From Alkaliphilus sp. (lineage in GTDB: Bacteria; Bacillota; Clostridia; Peptostreptococcales; Thermotaleaceae): a stretch of 6,739 nucleotides of DNA. Below are positions 1 to 6,004 of the stretch, in pieces. The first letter of the stretch is position 1. Every line of letters begins with the position of its first letter. The notes beneath the pieces are model-generated. The model had not been told where the DNA came from. It did no database searches and was given only the letters and a program-made list of their open reading frames with translations. A program made the position numbers and the translations under genes. The stretch is from NCBI GenBank assembly GCA_018335765.1, contig JAGXRU010000038.1:1-6739 (forward strand), written 5' to 3'.

Positions 1-77
1 AAACTTATGCTACTACTGAATTTTTATCAACGGAGGCAGAGGAATTTTTAAAGAGTGTAGAGGGGGGGAATAAATAA
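1..77 (+). CDS. C-terminal end of an upstream gene (partial), probably another 2-oxoacid oxidoreductase subunit
   Basis: Reading from base 3, an open frame of 24 codons runs to a TAA at 75-77. The tail is acidic and lysine-rich and ends in SVEGGNK. The TAA shares its last A with the ATG of the next gene (TAATG), so the two are translationally coupled and in one operon. The fragment has no motif that identifies it. In this enzyme family the gamma subunit usually sits beside the alpha and beta (thiamine-pyrophosphate) subunits, so a catalytic subunit is the natural guess. That is inference from position only. The Shine-Dalgarno of the next gene (G-run 62-68) lies inside this coding end. Confidence 0.6.
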   Translation, partial: TYATTEFLSTEAEEFLKSVEGGNK

Positions 78-772
78 TGGGTAGGAAAATATCTATTAGG
101 ATGTCCGGTTTAGGAGGTCAAGGTGTAGTTACTGCTGCTCATATTCTTGGTTCTGCTGCAACATATGATGGGAAACACAGTACAGTAAACCCTTTCTTCG
201 GCGCCGAAAAAAGGCTTGCTCCTGCTGAAAGTTATGTTCGTATAGCTTCCGAGCGTATTTACGAACGAGGAGAGATTCTATCACCAAATATTATTATGAT
301 TTTTCATCCTCATGTAATAACAATGGGTAAATGTTATACTATGCCATTTTTTGATGGTATACAGGATGGCGGAAAAATACTGATTAATTCAGAAGTTCCT
401 TTAGATTTTAGGCAGGAAGAACGCGATAAATTAGAGCAGTTAAATGTTAAAGTTTTCTACGTTCCGGCTACACAAATTGCAACTGAGGTCGGAGGAACCG
501 AACTTTCTACTAACATGGCTATGTTAGGTGGTTTGATGCGAATTGCTGATCTAGTCACACATGAAGCTATAAATGCTTCTATAAAAGAACGATTTGATGG
601 AGGTAAGTTTGTAGCTTCAGGAACTACTGCAGCTCTTGATGATGTATTAAAGAGCAAATATAGCAAAATAGCAGAATTGCTAGAAAAAAACATAAAGGTA
701 ATGGAAGAGGCTGAGGGTGCTGTTAATGAATATATCTTAAACAGTGTATTGAAAGGACAGGAGGGGAAATAA
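77..772 (+). CDS. 2-oxoacid:ferredoxin oxidoreductase, gamma subunit (POR/KOR gamma family)
   Basis: This 231-residue protein is a gamma subunit of the ferredoxin-dependent 2-oxoacid oxidoreductases, cytoplasmic enzymes that oxidatively decarboxylate 2-oxoacids with CoA and pass electrons to ferredoxin. Visible signatures are the N-terminal glycine-rich SGLGGQGVVTAA (residues 10-21), the FFGAEKR segment (40-46) matching the family's YGPE-R stretch, and STNMAMLGGLMRI (144-156) matching the conserved N-T-x-MLGAL region. After about residue 180 there is a helical, charged C-terminal extension, so the protein is longer than the usual 180-200 residues. The start is supported by a G-run Shine-Dalgarno (62-68) 8 nt upstream and by the 1-bp overlap with the preceding gene. 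The ferredoxin subunit follows after 2 bp. The substrate (pyruvate, 2-oxoglutarate, branched-chain or aryl oxoacid) cannot be decided from this subunit. Confidence 0.88.
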   Translation: MGRKISIRMSGLGGQGVVTAAHILGSAATYDGKHSTVNPFFGAEKRLAPAESYVRIASERIYERGEILSPNIIMIFHPHVITMGKCYTMPFFDGIQDGGKILINSEVPLDFRQEERDKLEQLNVKVFYVPATQIATEVGGTELSTNMAMLGGLMRIADLVTHEAINASIKERFDGGKFVASGTTAALDDVLKSKYSKIAELLEKNIKVMEEAEGAVNEYILNSVLKGQEGK

Positions 773-774
773 TT

Positions 775-966
775 ATGTATGTTTCAGCTAAGGTAGATAA
801 GGAAAAATGCATTGGATGCAAACTATGCATATTCGCCTGCCCTGAACCGAATGTATTTGAATTTGTCAAGGCAGATAAAAAAGTAGAAGTTAATGCAAGC
901 AGATGTAAAGGCTGTGGGCTATGCGTTACAGTTTGTCCTAAAGATGCTCTAAGTATTGGTATCTAA
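775..966 (+). CDS. 2[4Fe-4S] ferredoxin, delta subunit of the 2-oxoacid oxidoreductase
   Basis: This 63-residue protein has two complete CxxCxxCxxxCP cluster motifs: Cys12, 15, 18, 22 and Cys44, 47, 50, 54. It is therefore a clostridial-type two-[4Fe-4S] ferredoxin. The short length and the position 2 bp after the gamma subunit point to the delta (electron-transfer) subunit, which carries electrons from the thiamine-pyrophosphate site to external ferredoxin. A free ferredoxin is the alternative. A strong Shine-Dalgarno AGGAGGGG (759-766) lies 8 nt before the ATG and inside the end of the gamma gene, so the pair is cotranscribed. All eight cluster ligands are present and nothing is truncated. 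Confidence 0.92.
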   Translation: MYVSAKVDKEKCIGCKLCIFACPEPNVFEFVKADKKVEVNASRCKGCGLCVTVCPKDALSIGI

Positions 967-984
967 GAACATTTTTAAAATATT

Positions 985-991
985 AGAGGTG
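985..991 (+). promoter_or_regulatory. Ribosome binding site AGAGGTG with two possible start codons
   Basis: AGAGGTG lies only 2 nt before ATG 994 but 5 nt before the in-frame GTG at 997 (ATGGTG). From the GAGG core the spacings are 4 and 7 nt. Spacing favours GTG 997 and codon preference favours ATG 994. The difference is one residue. Confidence 0.6.
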
Positions 992-993
992 CA

Positions 994-1845
994 ATGGTGG
1001 AAAAGCAAATATTTAAGAATAGAGAAATTGCACTATTGACAAAGCATAAGAAAGAAATTGTGATTAAGCCGATTTTAGAAAAAGAAACAGGTTGCAGACT
1101 AATAGTTGAAACTAGGTTTGATACTGATAAATTAGGTACATTTTCAAGAGAAATACTAAGACCAAAATCTCAACTAGATACAGCAAGAATGAAGATTAGG
1201 ACGGCGATGAAACTTCTTAAAACTGATATTGCAATTGCAAGTGAGGGAAGTTTCAGCCCGCATCCCTTTGTGCCGATAGCATGGAATATAGAAATAGTTC
1301 TTCTGTATGACAAAAAAGAAAATATGGAAATATACGGTGTTTATGAGGGTGCTGAAACAAATTTCAGTCACTTGAAAACAAACAGTTTTGAGGAAGCAGT
1401 AAGTTTCGCTAAAAAAATTGGATTCCCTGAACACTATTTGATTTTAAGGCCTGACAATGAATATTCAAAAATAATTTTCAAAGACGTAGATCAATCTGAT
1501 AAGCTGAAAGAAGTTTTTGATTTTTGCATGTCTAAAGCTCGTGAAGGGACAGTCTTTTTGGAAACAGATATGAGGGCTCATGCAAACCCTACAAGGATGA
1601 AAAACATTGAAAAAGCAACTCAAGATTTAATTTCAAAACTACTGAGCTTTTGTCCTGATTGTGGAGCACCGGGCTTTGTAGTGAATGAAAAAATAAAAGG
1701 GCTTCCTTGCGAGCTGTGTGGTTTGCCTAGTGAGATGATTCTTAAATATTTAAGAATGTGTCATAAGTGCAAATATACTCAAGAACAATTATATCCGGAT
1801 GGAAAAGTTTCACCTGCTCAATACTGCAACTATTGTAATCCATAA
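994..1845 (+). CDS. DUF6671-like conserved protein with four C-terminal CxxC pairs
   Basis: This 283-residue protein has no signal peptide or membrane segment. I recognise the pattern of the uncharacterised DUF6671 family from memory; I could not run a search. Visible conserved stretches are LLTKHKKE (14-21), DTDKLGTF (43-50), TARMK (63-67), IASEGSFSPHP (81-91), FPEHYLILRP (near 145), and ETDMRAHANPTRM (190-202). Four CxxC pairs follow at Cys220/223, 239/242, 256/259 and 278/281, with CPDCGAPGF and LPCELCGLPS around the first two. These fit two structural zinc sites of the zinc-ribbon type. The N-terminal two-thirds looks like an enzyme domain with many invariant Asp, Glu, His and Arg residues. 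It starts 27 bp after the ferredoxin gene on the same strand with no terminator between, and a hairpin follows it, so it is probably the last gene of the oxidoreductase operon. ATG 994 was used as start; GTG 997 is equally possible. Function is unknown. Confidence 0.75.
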   Translation: MVEKQIFKNREIALLTKHKKEIVIKPILEKETGCRLIVETRFDTDKLGTFSREILRPKSQLDTARMKIRTAMKLLKTDIAIASEGSFSPHPFVPIAWNIEIVLLYDKKENMEIYGVYEGAETNFSHLKTNSFEEAVSFAKKIGFPEHYLILRPDNEYSKIIFKDVDQSDKLKEVFDFCMSKAREGTVFLETDMRAHANPTRMKNIEKATQDLISKLLSFCPDCGAPGFVVNEKIKGLPCELCGLPSEMILKYLRMCHKCKYTQEQLYPDGKVSPAQYCNYCNP

Positions 1846-1857
1846 GAAGATAAAGAA

Positions 1858-1901
1858 AACTAGAGTTCAGATGGAGTTTTTACTCCACCTGAACTCTAGT
1901 T
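1858..1901 (+). terminator. 20-bp hairpin closing the oxidoreductase operon
   Basis: The arms are 1858-1877 and 1882-1901, perfectly complementary except for A1871 opposite C1888, around a TTTT loop. The hairpin begins 12 nt after the DUF6671 stop codon. The + strand sequence after the stem (GCACTTATATTAG) is not a proper T-tract. On the - strand the stem is followed by TTTCTTTATCTTCTT, which is better. It may therefore act as a bidirectional terminator, or as a 3' mRNA-stabilising structure. Confidence 0.75.
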
Positions 1902-1993
1902 GCACTTATATTAGTAAGGCGCTGAGATAAATTGATTTCAAGGCAAATAAAGAATACCGAAATACAAATAGGTGTCAAGAAATTTAAAAAATT

Positions 1994-2027
1994 AAAAGTC
2001 TACATTCATAAAAGATAGTAGGCTTTT
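1994..2027 (+). terminator. 10-bp hairpin ending in TTTTCTT, terminator or leader attenuator
   Basis: The arms are AAAAGTCTAC (1994-2003) and GTAGGCTTTT (2018-2027), with one G-U pair in the + strand RNA, a 14-nt loop, and TTTTCTT at the 3' side. It ends about 30-35 nt before the response regulator start. It could be a backup terminator for the upstream operon, or an attenuator if the regulator's promoter lies upstream of it. In the other direction the stem has a C-A mismatch but runs into TTTTAATTTTTT. Confidence 0.4.
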
Positions 2028-2050
2028 CTTAGTTAAAAAAATGTCGAAAT

Positions 2051-2056
2051 GGGGGG
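2051..2056 (+). promoter_or_regulatory. G-run ribosome binding site that favours GTG 2063 over ATG 2057
   Basis: Six G residues directly abut ATG 2057, leaving no spacer, but lie 6 nt before the in-frame GTG 2063. The mtlA gene in this window has the same arrangement: a G-run, then ATGTAT, then the true start 8 nt after the run. This supports the GTG. Confidence 0.6.
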
Positions 2057-2062
2057 ATGTAT

Positions 2063-2818
2063 GTGGATAAAATACTTGTAATTGAAGATTCCAAGCTAAT
2101 GAGAACAAAGATCATGAGTATATTGGAAAACATGGGGTTTGATAATGTAATTGGTTTAGATAACGCCGAGGTGATATTTGAGTGCCCTTCAGTTTATTTA
2201 GACAATACGAAACTTGTCATTACAGATATTGGATTGCCTGGTGCAAATGGTGTTGAATTAGCTAAAAAAATAAATAGCTTTAATAAGTATAAAAATATCC
2301 CCATTATATTTATAACCGCCTATAGTAAACCAGAAATCGTAAATGAAGCCATCAAAGCAGGTGCTATTGATTATTTAGTCAAACCGATAAAGGATGATAT
2401 TTTAGAACAAAGAGTAGCAAAAGTTTTAGGTATAGCCATAAATAGTAGCTTAAAAGATCAATTTATAAGTATAGATGTTGCTAGAGAAAAAATTGATATG
2501 GAGTGTCATCGCTCTATTCGCAGCAAACAGACAACTGCTTTCTTAATTATCAAAGTTGATGAAAAACATTTGAATAATTGTATTGTTAAAATAAAATCAA
2601 TATTACGCAAAATTGATATGGTGTATCTTATAAAAACCATGCAAATGCTAATACTTTTGCCCTCAACTGCAAAAGAAGGATTGGAAGTGGTAGAAGGTAA
2701 AATAGTTAAAGAACTGTCGACAGATAAAATCAAAATTCTTGAAAAAAGAATAGCATTGTTTGATCCAGAATCAAAAACTCCCATAGAAAATTTGTTTGTA
2801 GAGCTAAAACTCGATTAA
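2063..2818 (+). CDS. Orphan response regulator: receiver domain plus degenerate GGDEF-like domain
   Basis: This is a cytoplasmic two-component response regulator of 251 residues from GTG 2063, or 253 if ATG 2057 is used. I prefer the GTG because the G-run Shine-Dalgarno touches the ATG. The receiver domain (about 1-122) is complete: acidic pair E8-D9, phosphoacceptor D55 in VITDIGLPG, switch T85, and K107 in VKPI. The C-terminal half (about 130-251) contains no helix-turn-helix. It reads like a shortened GGDEF domain: LRKIDMVYLIKTMQMLILLPST (181-202) aligns with the family's LR-x-x-D...RYGGDEF..LLP-T, but GGDEF is replaced by KTMQM (191-195). The catalytic metal-binding residues are therefore missing, whereas RxxD (R182-D185) is kept. 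Diguanylate cyclase activity is not expected; c-di-GMP binding or protein partnering is possible. No histidine kinase gene is adjacent. Its 3' end faces the helicase gene with 34 bp between. Confidence 0.88.
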   Translation: MDKILVIEDSKLMRTKIMSILENMGFDNVIGLDNAEVIFECPSVYLDNTKLVITDIGLPGANGVELAKKINSFNKYKNIPIIFITAYSKPEIVNEAIKAGAIDYLVKPIKDDILEQRVAKVLGIAINSSLKDQFISIDVAREKIDMECHRSIRSKQTTAFLIIKVDEKHLNNCIVKIKSILRKIDMVYLIKTMQMLILLPSTAKEGLEVVEGKIVKELSTDKIKILEKRIALFDPESKTPIENLFVELKLD

Positions 2819-2829
2819 TAGTTAAATTG

Positions 2830-2854
2830 GATTTTTGGTTAACCCATAAAAATC
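2830..2854. terminator. Weak AT-rich hairpin between convergent genes (possible bidirectional terminator)
   Basis: GATTTTT (2830-2836) can pair with AAAAATC (2848-2854), with GG/CC inside, a TTAA loop and a bulged CAT. It overlaps the helicase stop codon and lies in the 34-bp gap between the convergent regulator and helicase genes. The stem is weak, so the terminator call is tentative. Confidence 0.25.
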
Positions 2855-4892
2855 AGACCGAATTCTTTAGGAGATCATTCTTTATTATGATGGTTTTATC
2901 CAGCACTCTTACGCCATGCTTCTCAAAACGAATTGTCACAGTAGAGTCAGCTATTGCACAAATAGTTCCTTTTCCGAATACTGTGTGCAGCACAGTGCTG
3001 TTAATCTTAAACGGTGTTTCTACTTCTTTTACATCACTTATCTCATTTAAAAACTGTGACTGACGACCGTTTACTGTAATTAAATCAAGATATTCTTTTG
3101 ATCTTGTCATCCCTACATAAAACAATCTACGCTCTTCTTCCAATTCAGAAAAGTTCGATATATTTGAAAGATCTATAGCTTTCTTAGAGGGAAATTCTTC
3201 GTTTAATAGGTCTATTATAAAGACATACCTAAACTCCAATCCTTTCGAGCTGTGAAGAGTAGACAAGGTTAAAGCATTGTTTCCTCTGTTTTTTGTGGAA
3301 TGCTTTATGAGTTCTTCTAATTTCTTCAGTCGAGTTAAAAATTCATTGATTGTCGCCGTGTTTTCTGCTATTGAGGATAAAGTACTTATTATGTTGTATA
3401 CATTCTCTAAGGAGTAACCAAACATTTTACAATAGCTCTCCAGTGATTCTTTATATCCCATGGTTGCAAGTGTATAGGTGAGGGCTGCTTTAGGTGATTT
3501 TGTCTTAAGTATCTTAAAATGACTCTTTAGTTCATTAATCTTAGTGCGTTGAATGGAAGTTAAGTCAGTATAACTAAGCAGAGCATCAAAAATGTTTTTT
3601 GTAGGAGTATTTGAAAAATACTCTACTATTGGCTTTGAGATATAGGAATTCGTTTTGTAGCAAATCTTAATAAAAGCATCTTTATCATCTTGGTCAATAG
3701 CCACCTTTAAGAAATTCATCATATCGTTGATCGCAAAATGAGTAAAGAAGCCGTTTTTATGATCTCTTATATAAAACTTGATATTATTTCTTTCTAGCAT
3801 GTCAATTAATGGAACAGCACAGATGTTTTTTCTAAAAAGTATTGCTGAGTCGTCAAGGTCTTCTATTTTTTTTAATTGATTCACAACATAGGAAATCTGA
3901 TCGCCATAATCTTTTGCAGTGATTACATTAACTTTTCTAATTGAAGGTTTATCTGTATACATATTTTTGTTAAATCTTTCTTTATTATGCTGAATACACT
4001 TAATGCTTGATTCTACGATATCCTGAGTGCTGCGAAAATTTTTCTCCATGTAATAGATTTTGCCCTCTATAAATTCCTTTTGGAAATTCAGCAGAAATTG
4101 AACGTCTGTCCCTCTCCAACTGTAAATAGACTGGTCGTCATCTGCCACCATAAAGAGATTGTCATGAGGCTTAGCCAAGAGCTTGATGATTTCATGCTGT
4201 ACCTTGCTTGTATCTTGAGCTTCATCCACTTGAATAAAGTGATATCTGCTTCTATACCTCTCTAAAATTTTTTCATAACGCTGAAAAATCCAGAGTGTGA
4301 TTGTTAGCATATCATCATAATCTATCAAATGATTTTCTCTCTTGAATTTACCATATTGAATAAAAATCTCTTTAAACGAAGGGATATCTATAGGATATTG
4401 TTCGAATTCCTCTGGGCGGATCATGGCATTTTTAAAATAACCAATAGCTCCTTCAAGCTCCTCAAGCTTATCATCGCTTATGATAGCATGATTTATTTCT
4501 CGGTAGAGGTCTTTCAATAGTTTTGATTTTTTTTCATTAAGAATCGTAAAATCATGGTTACAGATTTGCGCATAATAATTTCGCAAGACATTATATCCGA
4601 AAGAGTGAATTGTAGAGAATTTCACTTTTTCATCAATAAAGCTGCCAAATAACTTCTCAAATCTATGTTCCATCTCATGTGCTGCAGCACGGGAAAAGGT
4701 CATGGAAAGGATATTTTGTGGCTTAATCCCTGCATTAGACAAAAGGTGAAAGGTTCTAAACAGCAGGGTTGTGGTTTTGCCACTGCCGGGACAAGCCAGT
4801 GTAAGTGCGGGCCCTTCTATATGATTTATAGCTTTTTGCTGTTGTTCATTTATCTTTATATCAAATTCATTGAACAATTTATGTTTTAGCAT
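2853..4892 (-). CDS. UvrD/PcrA-like superfamily 1A ATP-dependent DNA helicase
   Basis: This 679-residue 3'-5' DNA helicase/translocase contains all SF1A motifs in order: Q motif (Q17-Q19 region), Walker A ACPGSGKTTT (33-42), Ia TFSRAAAHEM (65-74), Ib STIHSF (93-98), Walker B DEAQD (223-227), III DDDQSIYSWRG (251-261), IV NFRS (285-288), V HSSKGLEF (547-554) and VI VGMTRS (593-598). The last about 50 residues (628-679), with VLHTVFGKGTI and a following IRFEKHGVRVL, match the PcrA/UvrD C-terminal Tudor-like (DUF3553-type) domain that contacts RNA polymerase in those proteins. Length is slightly below PcrA (about 720-750). The Walker A reads CPGSGKT instead of the usual GAGSGKT, and there is no ligase or pcrB neighbour, so this is more likely an accessory paralogue than the housekeeping PcrA. 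The ATG has AGGAGA (4902-4907) 9 nt upstream. It lies 57 bp downstream of the exporter gene on the same strand and may be cotranscribed. Likely roles are DNA repair or clearing of replication and transcription blocks. Confidence 0.93.
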   Translation of the reverse strand: MLKHKLFNEFDIKINEQQQKAINHIEGPALTLACPGSGKTTTLLFRTFHLLSNAGIKPQNILSMTFSRAAAHEMEHRFEKLFGSFIDEKVKFSTIHSFGYNVLRNYYAQICNHDFTILNEKKSKLLKDLYREINHAIISDDKLEELEGAIGYFKNAMIRPEEFEQYPIDIPSFKEIFIQYGKFKRENHLIDYDDMLTITLWIFQRYEKILERYRSRYHFIQVDEAQDTSKVQHEIIKLLAKPHDNLFMVADDDQSIYSWRGTDVQFLLNFQKEFIEGKIYYMEKNFRSTQDIVESSIKCIQHNKERFNKNMYTDKPSIRKVNVITAKDYGDQISYVVNQLKKIEDLDDSAILFRKNICAVPLIDMLERNNIKFYIRDHKNGFFTHFAINDMMNFLKVAIDQDDKDAFIKICYKTNSYISKPIVEYFSNTPTKNIFDALLSYTDLTSIQRTKINELKSHFKILKTKSPKAALTYTLATMGYKESLESYCKMFGYSLENVYNIISTLSSIAENTATINEFLTRLKKLEELIKHSTKNRGNNALTLSTLHSSKGLEFRYVFIIDLLNEEFPSKKAIDLSNISNFSELEEERRLFYVGMTRSKEYLDLITVNGRQSQFLNEISDVKEVETPFKINSTVLHTVFGKGTICAIADSTVTIRFEKHGVRVLDKTIIIKNDLLKNSV

Positions 4893-4949
4893 TGAATTAC
4901 ATCTCCTATGGTCTGGTTTAAGTGTTTTTTTAGCTTCGAAAGGGTTGCT
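4893..4949 (-). other. Short gap between exporter and helicase genes
   Basis: These 57 bp hold the helicase ribosome binding site (4902-4907). I see no clear intrinsic terminator: a T7 run is present on the + strand, but it has no stem in front of it. Readthrough from the exporter gene into the helicase gene is therefore plausible. Confidence 0.4.
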
Positions 4950-5867
4950 TTAACTTTCTTTACTAGGAGACTGTTCTATAAACTTTGATGTTTGAACGAG
5001 AAAAACTCCTGTTAAAATTATGAAGCTTGACAAAATGATTTGAATTGTAAAGGGCTCATTAAGTACTAACGTTCCTAAGAGTACTGCCACTGGAGGATTA
5101 ATATATGCATATGTTCCTGCTTTTGCTGCAGGCCATTTTTGTAGTATGTAAATATAGCAACTATAGCCTACGATCGAACCAAATAAAGTTAAGTAGATCA
5201 AAGTCCCTATACCTTTAATTGTTAAGCTTAGTCCTTGGGCTTCTCCTAGGCTAAGGCCTATAAGGGTTAATAAAAGACCTCCTGCCAACATCTGAATCCC
5301 TATATTTGCTAACAAAGAGCCTGAAGCCTTAAAACTTTTAGAATAAATAGAGCCCACAGCCCATAATAAGGGTCCGCATAATAATAAAATGATTCCCTTT
5401 AAATTAATTGCCTCTGTTCCGGAGTTTGCAAACACAAGCAATATAACTCCTGAAAAGCCAATTAAAAGTCCTGTCCAACCCTTCAAACTCAATCTCTTGC
5501 TATTTGGAAGTAACATCTCTAGAATTGCCATATACAGTGGCATGGTAGCAACAAACAGAGAGGCAGTTCCTGAATGTACCCACTGCGAAACCCAAACAAG
5601 CAAACCATTACCTCCGGCTAAAAGCAATAAACCCACAAAAGAAATTTTTTTAAGGTCAACTACACTTCTAGGAAATTCTAAACCTTTGAGTTTTGCATAA
5701 CCAATTATTAGAGATCCTGCCAGTAAAAATCTAATACCGGCAAATAAGGCAGGTGGGAATTCACTAACGCCTATGCGTATCGCCAGATAAGTAGAGCCCC
5801 AGAAGATACAGACGCATAAATATGCTAAAATCGCTTTTCTATCATCATTCTTTTCAAATAAACTCAT
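4950..5867 (-). CDS. EamA/DMT-family inner-membrane transporter, YedA-like
   Basis: This 305-residue integral membrane protein belongs to the drug/metabolite transporter superfamily, with about ten hydrophobic segments arranged as two EamA repeats. Repeat 1 begins with the diagnostic FWGSTYLAIRIGV (22-34) followed by PPALFAGIRFLLAG (38-51). Repeat 2 contains LLWAVGSIYSKSF (near 167-179) and ends with AYINPPVAVLLGTLVLNE (254-271). These stretches closely resemble my memory of E. coli YedA. Length is normal for the family (about 300). Such proteins usually export amino acids, metabolites or drugs; the substrate here cannot be predicted. The ATG has a good Shine-Dalgarno GGAGG (5873-5877) at 5 nt. 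It is divergent from mtlA and probably the first gene of a two-gene unit with the helicase. Confidence 0.93.
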   Translation of the reverse strand: MSLFEKNDDRKAILAYLCVCIFWGSTYLAIRIGVSEFPPALFAGIRFLLAGSLIIGYAKLKGLEFPRSVVDLKKISFVGLLLLAGGNGLLVWVSQWVHSGTASLFVATMPLYMAILEMLLPNSKRLSLKGWTGLLIGFSGVILLVFANSGTEAINLKGIILLLCGPLLWAVGSIYSKSFKASGSLLANIGIQMLAGGLLLTLIGLSLGEAQGLSLTIKGIGTLIYLTLFGSIVGYSCYIYILQKWPAAKAGTYAYINPPVAVLLGTLVLNEPFTIQIILSSFIILTGVFLVQTSKFIEQSPSKES

Positions 5868-5912
5868 ACCTGCCTCCGATGTATCAATTATTTTGATTTA
5901 CAAACTAAAATA

Positions 5913-5961
5913 ATTATACTTCATTTTGCGGTATAATAACTATTATTTTATAAAATTTGAA
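5913..5961 (-). promoter_or_regulatory. Candidate sigma-A promoter(s) for the exporter gene
   Basis: On the - strand, TTCAAA (5956-5961) and TATTAT (5933-5938) are separated by exactly 17 nt and would start transcription near 5926. A perfect TATAAT (5913-5918) lies further downstream but has no good -35. Either gives a short leader of about 40-60 nt. Confidence 0.4.
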
Positions 5962-5998
5962 TCTGTTTGTAAAATAGTCAGATTAGGGACAAACAAAT
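5961..5998. repeat. Inverted repeat upstream of the exporter promoter
   Basis: ATCTGTTTGT (5961-5970) and ACAAACAAAT (5989-5998) are complementary with one mismatch (C5963/A5996) around an 18-nt spacer. It abuts the putative -35 of the exporter promoter and lies just before the first mtlA dyad. It could be an operator for either gene. Confidence 0.45.
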
Positions 5999-6004
5999 CA
6001 CCTC

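Larger units (their letters stand above)
1846..2056. other. Non-coding gap between the oxidoreductase operon and the response regulator
   Basis: These 211 A+T-rich bases contain no credible ORF. They hold two hairpins, at 1858-1901 and 1994-2027, listed separately. I looked for a sigma-A promoter for the response regulator and found no convincing -35/-10 pair. Confidence 0.6.

Noticed and set aside
1921..1968. TTGATT (1932-1937) considered as a -35 for the response regulator
   Set aside because: No -10-like hexamer is found at 16-18 nt, and the hairpin at 1994-2027 would follow it.
2042..2048. TGTCGAA, a match to the Spo0A box core, just before the response regulator
   Set aside because: A single 7-base match is expected about once by chance in a window this size counting both strands, and it lies next to the ribosome binding site with no identified promoter nearby.
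2506..2784. Open frame on the - strand, 92 codons, opposite the response regulator
   Set aside because: It is a shadow of the regulator's output-domain coding sequence, with no start signal or family pattern.
2827..3063. Open frame on the + strand, 78 codons, opposite the helicase 3' end
   Set aside because: It is antisense to the helicase Tudor-like tail and has no Shine-Dalgarno or protein-like pattern.
5389..5700. Open frame on the + strand, 103 codons
   Set aside because: It lies entirely antisense to the exporter gene, has no ribosome binding site, and shows no recognisable motif.
5932..5937. TATAAT on the + strand considered as a distal mtlA promoter
   Set aside because: No acceptable -35 lies 16-18 nt upstream. 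A much better promoter exists at 6054-6082.
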